Source of the DNA: Pseudonocardia oceani
Lineage (GTDB): Bacteria > Actinomycetota > Actinomycetes > Mycobacteriales > Pseudonocardiaceae
Length of the DNA stretch: 61,150 bases
Assembly: GCF_019263585.2 (NCBI RefSeq)
Contig: NZ_JADQDF010000003.1
Location: 1 to 61,150, forward strand
Direction: 5' to 3'
In this document: in pieces, positions 54,560-61,150 of the stretch
Layout of the letters: each line of letters starts with the position of its first letter
How positions within the stretch are numbered: position 1 is the stretch's first letter
Program-made: the position numbers and the translations under genes
The notes under the pieces: model-generated
Database searches by the model: none
What the model saw: the letters and a program-made list of their open reading frames with translations, nothing else
What the model was told of the DNA's origin: nothing

Positions 54560-54952
54560 ATGCGCCGCCCCCTCGCTCTCGCAGCCCTGCTCCTCGCGCT
54601 CGCCGCCTGTGCCGGCAACAACGGCACCGTCGCCGAGAAGTGGCTCCCCCGCTTGATGGAAGAGAACGCGTTCATCTGCCAGCAGAGCGTGTGCGACACC
54701 AGCGAACGCCGAGCCGAGCTCACCGCCGAACTCGCCGCCGACGCCCGCGAAGGCGGCGACCGCTACCGCGGCGTTGCATCCCTCGCTGACCGGGCCAACC
54801 TCGCGTACACCCACTGGGAGGACGAGTGCTACCCCAGCGGCGACCGCTCGCCCTCGGCCGGCATGAGCTGCGACGAGGCGTTCAGCCTGACTCTCTACGG
54901 CACCGACGAGCTCGAGCAGTTGGTGCGCGAGGTGGCGACAGCCGAGCAGTAA
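54560..54952 (+). CDS. Exported lipoprotein (130 aa)
   Basis: ATG 54560 gives a clean lipoprotein signal 'MRRPLALAALLLALAACAGN' with the lipid Cys at residue 17; an upstream ATG (54515) would only add hydrophilic residues. The mature part is helical with further Cys residues ('FICQQSVCDTSERRAELTAEL', 'DECYPSGDRSPSAGMSCDEA'). Phage lipoproteins often block superinfection by acting at the envelope. That idea is untested here. Confidence 0.6.
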   Translation: MRRPLALAALLLALAACAGNNGTVAEKWLPRLMEENAFICQQSVCDTSERRAELTAELAADAREGGDRYRGVASLADRANLAYTHWEDECYPSGDRSPSAGMSCDEAFSLTLYGTDELEQLVREVATAEQ

Positions 54953-54971
54953 CGGGAGGAGCGCGACTCCG

Positions 54972-55088
54972 GTGACCGCTCCCCGCGATGACACTCAGGC
55001 CAGCCACTACATCGCGCATGAGTTCGTCACCGGCCACGCCTCCGTCCCACTGCGGTCGCTGCCCCCGCTCAGGTCGCCGGTCCAGTGA
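54972..55088 (+). CDS. Small hypothetical protein before the packaging HNH (38 aa)
   Basis: GTG 54972 follows GGGAGGAG (54954-54961) and the frame ends TGA 55086-55088, overlapping the next GTG. It reads 'RDDTQASHYIAHEFVTGHAS' and a Leu/Pro-rich end. Operon-style overlap supports it, function unknown. Confidence 0.4.
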   Translation: MTAPRDDTQASHYIAHEFVTGHASVPLRSLPPLRSPVQ

Positions 55089-55411
55089 AGGTCGGCTCGC
55101 CCGCCCGAGCCCGAGTCGGCGGCCGAGCATGGCGCGTCGACCGCGCCCGCTTCCTCGCCTCCACCCACGAGCGCGACTGCTGGCTCTGCCGTCGCCCCGT
55201 CGACCGCGACCTGCCCGGCACCCACCCCTGGGGGCCGACCGCCGACCACGAGGTGCCGCTCATGCTCGGCGGCCCCGAGCTCGTCCGCGACGGCGCCGTG
55301 CTGCACCTGGCGCACAACAGGTGCAATGCAGGCCGATCCAACACCCTGCGCGCCAAGCTCGCCGCCGGCCAACGCCCGGCCCGCGACTTCCGCACCTCCC
55401 AGCAGTGGTGA
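55085..55411 (+). CDS. HNH endonuclease of the packaging region
   Basis: This 108-residue protein starts at GTG 55085. It has 'DCWLCRRPVDRDLPGTHPWG', 'TADHEVPLMLGGPEL' and 'LHLAHNRCNAGRSNTL', a compact HNH nuclease of the sort found directly upstream of terminase genes. Such enzymes help TerL cut DNA at cos in several phages (known for HK97-type phages). It is therefore different in role from the scattered mobile HNH genes. Confidence 0.82.
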   Translation: MKVGSPARARVGGRAWRVDRARFLASTHERDCWLCRRPVDRDLPGTHPWGPTADHEVPLMLGGPELVRDGAVLHLAHNRCNAGRSNTLRAKLAAGQRPARDFRTSQQW

Positions 55412-55674
55412 CGAGGTCGGCTCCGCCCCTTGACAGGAGCCGCTCCGATCAGGCCCGGATGGCCTCTCCGCAGCCCCGCCAGGGGGGTAGGGGCGTCGCC
55501 GTCGCCGCCGCCGCCGGCACGGTCACCCCGACCCCTCCGGGCCTTCCCTCCCCACGGCTGGGCCGTTTGGGGCATTGAAAGTGGCAAATGAGTCCCGTTT
55601 CGGGCCGAAATGACCGTTTTTGACGGGTTTTGACCACAAATGCAAGGTTTTTAGCAAAGATTCTTGGAGGGGCG
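55412..55674. other. 263-base non-coding region before the terminase genes, candidate packaging site
   Basis: No gene is seen here. The right half is AT-richer than the rest of the genome. It holds the palindrome TTTCGG-G-CCGAAA (55598-55610), direct repeats TTTTTGAC (55617-55624) and TTTTGACC (55628-55635), and a 12-bp direct repeat GGGGC(A/G)TTGAAA at 55569-55580 and 55669-55680, exactly 100 bp apart. Position between the packaging HNH and TerS makes it a good cos/pac candidate. No overhang was identified. Confidence 0.45.
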
Positions 55675-56301
55675 TTGAAAACCTCTCCGGTACTTCAATG
55701 TCCGTGTGGCGCCACTATCCACAAAGCACCCTCAGCGAGAGGGCGCAATCCGAAATACTGTTCTGCCGAATGTCGAAGTCGAAAAGGGCAGCCGCCTAAG
55801 CCTCGGCCAATTGCGTGCGATTGCTGCGGGGTAGAGCTGCCGCCGCGGCCGCCAGGAACGCGGGGTCGCTGGCGCGTCCGGTGCACAGAATGTCGACAGG
55901 CGAGCCCGAGCGTGATCCCAAGCCCCGAGGCGTGCAGGCGCTGCAAGGGTCCAATGCCGCAGCGGCCGTCCTACTACCGCAGGGGCCGCCGACCCGTCTA
56001 TTGCTCGGATGCGTGTCGTCCGGAAGCGTCGCCACCGCCTCCTGCGGTAACTGAGCGCGAGTACGAGGCAATGCTGATCGCGCAAGGCGGTCGCTGTGCC
56101 ATCTGTGAGCAGCCGGAGATCGCCCGGGGGAAGTCGGGCGCGCCCAAGCGGCTTGCCATCGACCACTGCCACTCGACAGGCGCGCTGCGTGGATTGCTGT
56201 GCCAGGGCTGTAACACCGGAATCGGCTTGCTCGCGGACGACGTGGATCGCCTCATCAACGCGGTCCTGTACCTGCAGCGATGGAAAGGGGAAGGCCACTG
56301 A
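55675..56301 (+). CDS. Recombination endonuclease VII-like HNH nuclease
   Basis: TTG 55675 is chosen because GGAGGGG lies at 55667-55672; no ATG or GTG is well placed. The 208-residue protein has three Cys clusters ('CPCGATIH...YCSAECRSR', 'CDCCGVEL...RCTECRQ', 'CRRCKGPM...YCSDACR'). The endonuclease VII core follows: 'MLIAQGGRCAICEQPE', 'LAIDHCHSTGALRGLLCQGCN' (split; Asp163-His-Cys-His166) and 'GIGLLADD'. The first third has lower GC than its neighbours, a sign of transfer. It lies directly before TerS and could be mobile or assist packaging. Confidence 0.85.
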   Translation: MKTSPVLQCPCGATIHKAPSARGRNPKYCSAECRSRKGQPPKPRPIACDCCGVELPPRPPGTRGRWRVRCTECRQASPSVIPSPEACRRCKGPMPQRPSYYRRGRRPVYCSDACRPEASPPPPAVTEREYEAMLIAQGGRCAICEQPEIARGKSGAPKRLAIDHCHSTGALRGLLCQGCNTGIGLLADDVDRLINAVLYLQRWKGEGH

Positions 56302-56606
56302 TGGCTCGCCGCGTCAATCCTCCCGCTCCTGCCGTCCCCACCACCGTGCTCGACGCCGTGCTGCGTGACCTCGCCGACCTGCCCGAGCGCATGCAGCACT
56401 CAGCGACCGCGCTGGCAGCTCGTGCGCTGGCGGAGTCGATCGATGTCGGCCCGGAGACCTACCGGTTCCAGTCCGCGCTCGTCGGGCAGCTCATGTCCTG
56501 CATGTCGGAGCTGCGCGAGATGGCGCCGCCGAAGGCGGAGGGAGACTCCGTTGACGACCTCAACGCACGCAGGGCCGCTCGTCGGCGCGCAGCGTCCACG
56601 GGTTAG
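56301..56606 (+). CDS. Terminase small subunit
   Basis: This 101-residue protein has an ATG sharing a base with the previous stop. It is helical: 'VPTTVLDAVLRDLADLPERM', 'ATALAARALAESIDVGPETY', 'FQSALVGQLMSCMSELREMA', then a basic tail. Actinophage TerS proteins have this short all-helical form directly before TerL. TerL starts within its last 56 bases. It would recognise the packaging site. Confidence 0.7.
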   Translation: MARRVNPPAPAVPTTVLDAVLRDLADLPERMQHSATALAARALAESIDVGPETYRFQSALVGQLMSCMSELREMAPPKAEGDSVDDLNARRAARRRAASTG

Positions 56607-57990
56607 CAGCCTCCCCTCCTACGTGTCCTCGGCCGGCGAGGAGGCCGTCGACTTCTGCGCCTCGTTCGGGCTGCACCTCGACCCGTGGCAGCAGTACGTG
56701 CTCACCGAGGCCCTGGGCGAGCGCGCAGACGGCCGGTGGGCCGCGTTCGAGGTGGCGGCGCTGGTGCCCCGGCAGAACGGCAAGGGCGCACTGCTTGAGG
56801 CGCGCGAGCTGGCCGGGCTGTTCCTGTTCGGCGAGCAGCTGATCCTGCACAGCGCGCACGAGTTCAAGACCGCGCAGGAGGCGTTCCGCCGCGTGCTGAT
56901 GCACGTGCAGAACTCGCCGTCGCTGGAGAAGCGCGTGGCGCGGGTCCGGACCTCGCACGGCGAGGAGGGCATCGAGCTCAAGTCGGGTGCGCGGCTGCGG
57001 TTCGTGGCCCGCTCGACCGGGTCGGGTCGTGGCTTCTCCGGTGACACGGTGATCCTCGACGAGGCCTACAACCTGGCGTCGGAGGGCATGGCGGCGCTGC
57101 TGCCGACGCTGTCGGCCCGCCCGAACCCGCAGATCTGGTACACGAGCTCGGCGGGCATGTCGTCGTCGGACCAGCTGCGGCGGGTCCGTGAGCGCGGTGT
57201 GGCGGGCACGTCGAAGCGGCTGGCGTTCTTCGAGTGGTCCGCCCCCTCGGATGCGTCGCTGGACGACCGTGAGGCGTGGGCGCAGGCCAACCCGGCGCTG
57301 GGCCGGCGCATAACCGAGGAGTTCGTCGAGTCCGAGCGGGACGCGATGGACGACGAGGGGTTCGCCCGCGAGCGTCTCGGCGTGTGGTTCGACCCAGCCA
57401 CGCAGATGGTCATCGACGGCAAGAAGTGGTCGGCGCTCGCCGACGAGGCCTCGCGCATCGTCGGCCCGAAGGTGTTCGCGATCGACGCGACCCCGGAGCG
57501 CACCGCCGCCGCGATCGCGGTGGCCGGCCGGCGCGCCGACGGGGTCGGTCACGTCGAGATCGTCGAGTCGCGCCCGGGCACCGGTTGGGTGCTGTCCCGG
57601 ATGGTTGAGCTGCAGCAGCGTCACCAGGCCGCGGCGTGGCTGGTCGACCCCGCGTCGACCGCCGGTTCGTTCATCAACGGCATGCAGAACGCCGGGATCG
57701 AGCCGGTGCTGGTGACCGGCCGCGAGCTCGCGCAGGCGTGCGGGTCGCTGTACGAGTCGGTCGTCGAGGCCGGGTCGCTGCGCCACCTCAACCAGTCTCC
57801 GCTCAACGCCGCCCTCACTGGGGCGAAGAAGCGTCCGCTCGGTGACGCGTGGGCGTGGCACCGCCGCAACTCCGAGGTCGACATCAGCCCCCTGGTCGCG
57901 GCGACGCTGGCCTGGCACGGGTTCGCCCAGTTCGGCTCCCCGAAGCAGTCCGCTTACGAAGAAGACGATGGCGACCTGATGGTCGTGTGA
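56551..57990 (+). CDS. Terminase large subunit
   Basis: This 479-residue protein starts at TTG 56551, preceded by GGAGGGAG at 56538-56545. The ATPase has a Walker A 'PRQNGKG' (73-79), Walker B 'VILDEAY' (Asp170-Glu171) and coupling motif 'YTSSAG'. The RNase H-like nuclease domain starts near 'VFAIDATPERTAAAIAVAG' and has 'AAWLVDPASTAGSF' and later Asp residues. This motor translocates DNA into proheads and cuts it. It is the standard HK97-like TerL. Confidence 0.93.
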   Translation: MTTSTHAGPLVGAQRPRVSSLPSYVSSAGEEAVDFCASFGLHLDPWQQYVLTEALGERADGRWAAFEVAALVPRQNGKGALLEARELAGLFLFGEQLILHSAHEFKTAQEAFRRVLMHVQNSPSLEKRVARVRTSHGEEGIELKSGARLRFVARSTGSGRGFSGDTVILDEAYNLASEGMAALLPTLSARPNPQIWYTSSAGMSSSDQLRRVRERGVAGTSKRLAFFEWSAPSDASLDDREAWAQANPALGRRITEEFVESERDAMDDEGFARERLGVWFDPATQMVIDGKKWSALADEASRIVGPKVFAIDATPERTAAAIAVAGRRADGVGHVEIVESRPGTGWVLSRMVELQQRHQAAAWLVDPASTAGSFINGMQNAGIEPVLVTGRELAQACGSLYESVVEAGSLRHLNQSPLNAALTGAKKRPLGDAWAWHRRNSEVDISPLVAATLAWHGFAQFGSPKQSAYEEDDGDLMVV

Positions 57991-58001
57991 GGAGGACGTA
58001 C

Positions 58002-58283
58002 ATGGAGCTCGTCGTCCTCTCGCTCGGCGTGCTGGTCGTCGCGGCCGGCGTGGTGTGGCACGCCATCGACACGCTGTGGGCCCGCCGGCTGATGGTGCGC
58101 CGCCAGGTTCTGGTGTCGCTGTCCTCGGGTCGGGCGTTCACCGGCCTGCTGTGGGCCCGCCGCGGCCGGCAGCTGGTTCTCAAGTCCGCGGAACTCCTCG
58201 AGCCCGGCGCGCAGGCGGTCGTCGTCGACGGTGACGTGGTGCTCGATCGGGCCCAGGTCGAATACGTTCAGGTGGTCATCTGA
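58002..58283 (+). CDS. Small membrane protein between terminase and portal
   Basis: This 93-residue protein starts at ATG 58002 behind GAGGAGG. A membrane helix ('ELVVLSLGVLVVAAGVVWHAI') precedes a small beta-rich domain ('RQVLVSLSSGRAFTGLLWARR', 'LKSAELLEPGAQAVVVDGDVVLDRAQV' in pieces). Proteins of this form stand between TerL and portal in many actinophages. Role unknown. Confidence 0.6.
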   Translation: MELVVLSLGVLVVAAGVVWHAIDTLWARRLMVRRQVLVSLSSGRAFTGLLWARRGRQLVLKSAELLEPGAQAVVVDGDVVLDRAQVEYVQVVI

Positions 58284-59533
58284 TGGCGTTCGCGATCTCG
58301 GGTGGCCGCGTCAACGACGCCTACAAGCCCACTGGTGCGGTGTCGACGTCGCTGCGGCTGACCGACACCGCGACGGTGGCGTACCAGGATCTGTGGAAGA
58401 CCCAGCCGCACATCCGCACGGTCGTGTCGTTCCTGGCCCGCAATGTCGCCCAGCTCGGCCTGCACACCTACCGGCGGGTGTCGGATCTCGACCGCGAGCG
58501 CGTCACCGACCACCCGCTCGCGCAGCTGCTGGCCCAGCCGAACCCGTACACCACCCCGTACCGGTTCACCGAGGCGCTCGTGTCCGACCTCGCGATCTAC
58601 GACAACGCGATCCTGCTCAAGGTGAAGCTGCCCGAGCAGCCGATGGCGCTGCTGCGCCTGGACCCGGCGCGGGTCACGCCGACGGGCACCAACCCGTTTG
58701 TCCCGACCGGCTACCTGCTGGGCAAGCAGTCGTTCAAGCCCGAGGACATCATCCACTTCCGCGGCTACTCCCCCGTCGACGCCCGCTGGGGGATGTCGCC
58801 GATGGAGACGCTGCGCAACCTCCTGTCCGAGGAGCACCAGGCGACGCTGTACCGCGAGCAGTTGTGGCGCAACGGCGCCCGCATCTCCGGGTACCTGCAG
58901 CGTCCCGCCGACGCGCCGTCGTGGACCTCACCAGCCAAGGAACGGTTCCGCTCGCAGTGGCAGGCCCAGTACTCCGGCGACGGGTCCCGGCCGGGTGGGA
59001 CGCCGATCCTCGAGGACGGCATGACCTATGTCCCGGCCGCTACCTCACCGCGCGACGCGCAGTACATCGAGTCGCGGAAGCTGACCCGCGAGGAAGTGAC
59101 CGCGGCCTACCACGTGCCGCTGCCGCTGGTCGGGATCCTCGACCACGCCACCTACTCCAACATCGTCGAGCAGCACAAGATGCTGTATCAGGACTGCCTC
59201 GGGCCGTATCTGCAGATGATCCAGCAGGAGCTGGCGCTGCAGCTGATGCCCGACTTCCCCGACTCCGACGATCTCTACATCGAGTTCAACCTGTCGGAGA
59301 AGCTGCGCGGCAGCTTCGAGGAGCAGGCTGCGCAGCTACAGACCGCGGTCGGGTCGCCGTGGATGACCCGCAACGAGGCTCGCGCCCGGGTGAACCTGCC
59401 CCAGGTCGACGGCGGCGACGAGCTCGTCACCCCGCTGAACGTCACCGCGGGCGGGCAGGCCTCGCCGACCGATTCCGCACCGCCCCCGATCGAAGCCGGC
59501 AGCGCACGCGCGTTGCGAGCCGTCGAGGGCTGA
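58283..59533 (+). CDS. HK97-family portal protein
   Basis: This 416-residue protein has an ATG sharing a base with the previous stop. It carries typical motifs: 'YQDLWKTQPHIRTVVSFLARNVAQLGLH' (in parts), 'HPLAQLLAQPNPYTTPYRF', 'IHFRGYSPVDARWGMSPM', 'VPLPLVGILDHATYSNIVEQ', 'YQDCLGPYLQMIQQEL'. Twelve copies form the ring at the capsid vertex through which DNA passes. It lies after TerL and before an inserted regulator/HNH pair and the protease. Confidence 0.93.
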   Translation: MAFAISGGRVNDAYKPTGAVSTSLRLTDTATVAYQDLWKTQPHIRTVVSFLARNVAQLGLHTYRRVSDLDRERVTDHPLAQLLAQPNPYTTPYRFTEALVSDLAIYDNAILLKVKLPEQPMALLRLDPARVTPTGTNPFVPTGYLLGKQSFKPEDIIHFRGYSPVDARWGMSPMETLRNLLSEEHQATLYREQLWRNGARISGYLQRPADAPSWTSPAKERFRSQWQAQYSGDGSRPGGTPILEDGMTYVPAATSPRDAQYIESRKLTREEVTAAYHVPLPLVGILDHATYSNIVEQHKMLYQDCLGPYLQMIQQELALQLMPDFPDSDDLYIEFNLSEKLRGSFEEQAAQLQTAVGSPWMTRNEARARVNLPQVDGGDELVTPLNVTAGGQASPTDSAPPPIEAGSARALRAVEG

Positions 59534-59549
59534 CCCACGCCGCGCGGCT

Positions 59550-59579
59550 TTGTCACGCTGTAGCGTTACATGTCATACT
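59550..59579 (+). promoter_or_regulatory. Promoter of the XRE gene with internal TGTA-N4-TACA site
   Basis: The -35 is TTGTCA (59550-59555) and the -10 CATACT (59574-59579), with an 18-base spacer. The ATG at 59585 lies five bases after the -10, so the message is probably leaderless. TGTAGCGTTACA (59559-59570) is a dyad in the spacer, a good place for self-regulation. Confidence 0.55.
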
Positions 59580-59584
59580 AGGTT

Positions 59585-59911
59585 ATGCATATCGAGAAGA
59601 AGGTCGGCGCTCGAATCCGAGCGTTGCGTGATTCCGCAGGTCTGACGCAGGCGCAGCTTGGCCAACTACTCCCTGGCAACTGGTCGCGACAGGCCGTATC
59701 GAGCGCAGAGAAGGGTCAGCGCGCGTTCGGCGTAGCCGAGCTGGTAGAGATGGCGACGGTCCTCAACGTGACAGTTTCTGACCTCGTCGAAGACTTCCCC
59801 TCGGGCGCATCATCCGGCCTTGGTCGAGGCCTGCGCGCGCAGGTGCAACTCCTCCGCACTGAGCTGCGTCGTCTCGACCAAGCACTGGCTGACGTGAGCG
59901 ATGAGAAGTGA
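59585..59911 (+). CDS. XRE-family HTH regulator inserted between portal and protease
   Basis: This 108-residue protein starts at ATG 59585. The XRE domain is at ~5-65: 'VGARIRALRDSAGLTQAQLG', 'NWSRQAVSSAEKGQRAFGVAE', 'MATVLNVTVSDLVEDF'. A C-terminal coiled helix follows ('AQVQLLRTELRRLDQALADV'). It has its own promoter and lower GC than the structural genes, as a moron would. It overlaps the HNH gene downstream, and the two seem to have been inserted as a unit. Confidence 0.82.
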   Translation: MHIEKKVGARIRALRDSAGLTQAQLGQLLPGNWSRQAVSSAEKGQRAFGVAELVEMATVLNVTVSDLVEDFPSGASSGLGRGLRAQVQLLRTELRRLDQALADVSDEK

Positions 59912-60558
59912 ACAAGACTTGCCCCAAGTGCGCCGAGACCATGCCGCTCGACCGGTTCGGGCGCGACAAGAACCGTCGAGACGGCCTGAACCCCTGGTGC
60001 AAGGCATGCAACGCCGCGAACGCCCGCCGTCACGGCCAGGCCAACCGCGAAGCGATCAGCGCGAAGCGCAAGGCGCAGTACGCCGCTGATCCCGAACCAG
60101 CCCGCAAGCGCGTCCGCCAGTACACGAAGCGCAACGCGCAGATGGTTCGAGCGAACAAGCGGCGCTACTACCAGGAGAACCGCGGTAGGCATGCCGCCTA
60201 CATGGCGGACTACTACCGCCGCGACCCGCGTCGCTGCCTGGACATCATCGCCAGGGCGAAGGCTAAGAAGCCCGAGTACTACCGACTGGTCAGCGCTGCG
60301 TCCACGACCGTCCGGCGCGCCCGGTTCCGCAAGGTCCAGCAGGTGCCGTTCACTGCGGCTCAGCTCGCGCAGCGACTCGCCTACTACGGCAACCGATGCT
60401 GGATGTGTGGTGCACCTGCCGGCACGGTCGACCACGTCAAGCCGATCGTGGCCGGTGGCCCGAACATGCTGGCCAACCTCAGACCGGCCTGCCCTCCGTG
60501 CAACAGCGGTAAGGCTGGCCGGTGGCCGTTCCAGCCCAAGGCCAGTCCCCATACCTAA
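59908..60558 (+). CDS. HNH homing-type endonuclease (paralogue of 1799-2392)
   Basis: This 216-residue protein starts at GTG 59908, overlapping the XRE stop. It has 'CPKCAETMPLDRFGRDK' and 'WCKACNAANARRHG' as N-terminal zinc motifs, then a long Arg/Lys/Tyr-rich region, then the core 'RCWMCGAPAGTVDHVKPIVAG' (split; Asp175-His176) with 'NMLANLRPACPPCN'. The last 60 residues align almost position by position with 1799-2392. It ends shortly before a strong hairpin that insulates the protease gene. Confidence 0.87.
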   Translation: MNKTCPKCAETMPLDRFGRDKNRRDGLNPWCKACNAANARRHGQANREAISAKRKAQYAADPEPARKRVRQYTKRNAQMVRANKRRYYQENRGRHAAYMADYYRRDPRRCLDIIARAKAKKPEYYRLVSAASTTVRRARFRKVQQVPFTAAQLAQRLAYYGNRCWMCGAPAGTVDHVKPIVAGGPNMLANLRPACPPCNSGKAGRWPFQPKASPHT

Positions 60559-60586
60559 CTAGTCGCCCCTGGTGGCTAGACGCGCG

Positions 60587-60615
60587 AAGGCCCTCGTCGA
60601 TTCGACGGGGGCCTT
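60587..60615 (+). terminator. Hairpin between the inserted HNH gene and the protease
   Basis: AAGGCCCTCGTCG (60587-60599) pairs with CGACGGGGGCCTT (60603-60615) around an ATT loop: 13 bp with one T.G pair. A short T-containing run (TTTCGC) overlaps the end. It would stop transcripts of the regulator/HNH insert before the protease and capsid genes. Confidence 0.7.
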
Positions 60616-60647
60616 TCGCATGCCAGCCACACGAAGGGATACAGCGG

Positions 60648-61150
60648 ATGCAGACCAAGACTTGCTCGGTCACAGTCAAGGCCGCAGGGCCGGAAGACGG
60701 CCTGGAAGAGGGCGTAGTCGAGGCCATCGTCGCCACGTACGACGTCGACAGTGTCGGCGACCAGATCATCCCTGGCGCTTTCGCCGACACCCTCGCTGAG
60801 TGGAAGGCGTCGGGCGACCCGCTGCCGTTCCTGTGGTCGCACCAGAGCAACGACCCGAACGCCCACATCGGCGTCGTGGAAGAAGCAGAGGAGCGCCCCG
60901 GCGTCGGCCTCTGGGTCAAGGCTCGCATCGACATGGACGAGCCCGGCCCCCGGCGGATCTACAAGCTCCTCAAGGGCCGCCGAGTGCGTCAGTACAGCTT
61001 CGCGTACGACGAGACCGACGCCCGCCCCCCCGGCGAGAAGGCCCTGAGCGGCGCCCGCAAGGAGCTGCACCGCCTCAAGGTCTACGAGGTCGGCCCCACT
61101 CCGATCGGCTGCAACCAGAACACCGCCACCCTCGACGTGAAGTCGGACCA
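60648..61150 (+). CDS. Prohead protease, N-terminal part (runs off the right edge)
   Basis: ATG 60648 is behind GAAGGGA. The 167 visible residues are an HK97-type S78 prohead protease: 'VVEAIVATYDVDSVGDQIIPGAFADTL' (in parts), 'LPFLWSHQSNDPNAHIG' with the catalytic His region, 'RRIYKLLKGRRVRQYSFAYD' containing the catalytic Ser in 'QYSFAY', and 'LKVYEVGPTPIGCNQNT'. It cleaves the capsid protein's N-terminal region during maturation. The open frame has no stop at the edge and continues precisely at base 2 of the window. Confidence 0.92.
   Translation, partial: MQTKTCSVTVKAAGPEDGLEEGVVEAIVATYDVDSVGDQIIPGAFADTLAEWKASGDPLPFLWSHQSNDPNAHIGVVEEAEERPGVGLWVKARIDMDEPGPRRIYKLLKGRRVRQYSFAYDETDARPPGEKALSGARKELHRLKVYEVGPTPIGCNQNTATLDVKSD

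Noticed and set aside
55630..55674. Upstream TTG start (55630) for the endonuclease VII gene
   Set aside because: It has no ribosome site and the extension is AT-rich and not domain-like; TTG 55675 is behind GGAGGGG.
1..61150. CRISPR arrays and tRNA genes
   Set aside because: No regularly spaced short repeats and no convincing cloverleaf with TTCRANNC and anticodon arms were found by eye; a tRNA search program would be decisive.

Overview
The window is very GC-rich DNA from an actinobacterial temperate siphophage or its prophage. GTG starts, 4-base start/stop overlaps (ATGA, GTGA) and a third-position G/C bias are everywhere. The structural genes are of HK97/actinophage type: TerS, TerL, portal, prohead protease, major capsid protein, connector, tail tube, frameshifted tail chaperone, a 1624-residue tape measure, baseplate, fibre and spike proteins. 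No mycolyl-arabinogalactan esterase (LysB) was seen, which fits a host without mycolic acids, such as a Pseudonocardia-like genus. That host guess is inference. The prohead protease runs off the right edge and its frame resumes exactly at base 2, so the window appears to be one complete circular or circularly permuted genome cut inside that gene.

Layout. 1-6118: capsid, connector and tail tube genes and the tail chaperone with a -1 frameshift site. 6187-18122: tape measure, baseplate hub and collar fibre. 18130-22664: an unusual cassette of small membrane, collagen-like and secreted proteins ending with a lipoprotein sortase. 22967-27422: endolysin, holin, tail fibre and beta-helix spike. 27430-32482 (minus strand): a methyltransferase and a transfer-like module (FtsK/TraB-type ATPase, DUF2637-like membrane protein, DUF4236-like protein) resembling actinomycete integrative conjugative elements, with repeated DNA elements on both sides of the ATPase gene. 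32578-34317: small genes divergent from that module. 34407-37192: large serine integrase, ImmA-type peptidase, repressor and a divergent Cro-like gene, with a cluster of 14-bp operators.

37189-46687 is the early operon: a LuxR-HTH protein, helicase plus DNA methyltransferase, YqaJ exonuclease, RecT and SSB. 47217-52972 carries replication initiation (DnaD-like, RepA-like ATPase), a PAPS-reductase-like PP-loop protein, RusA and many small genes. 53146-54952 holds accessory genes. 55085-59533 is the packaging block (HNH, endonuclease VII, TerS, TerL, portal). 59585-60558 is an inserted XRE regulator plus HNH gene before the protease.

Seven free-standing HNH or endonuclease VII genes, besides the packaging HNH, are scattered through the genome. 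Two paralogous pairs bracket conserved genes: one the protease-capsid pair, the other recT. The most interesting parts are the repressor/operator switch with leaderless promoters, the phage-borne transfer module with a conserved 41-bp element, and the collagen/sortase envelope cassette.
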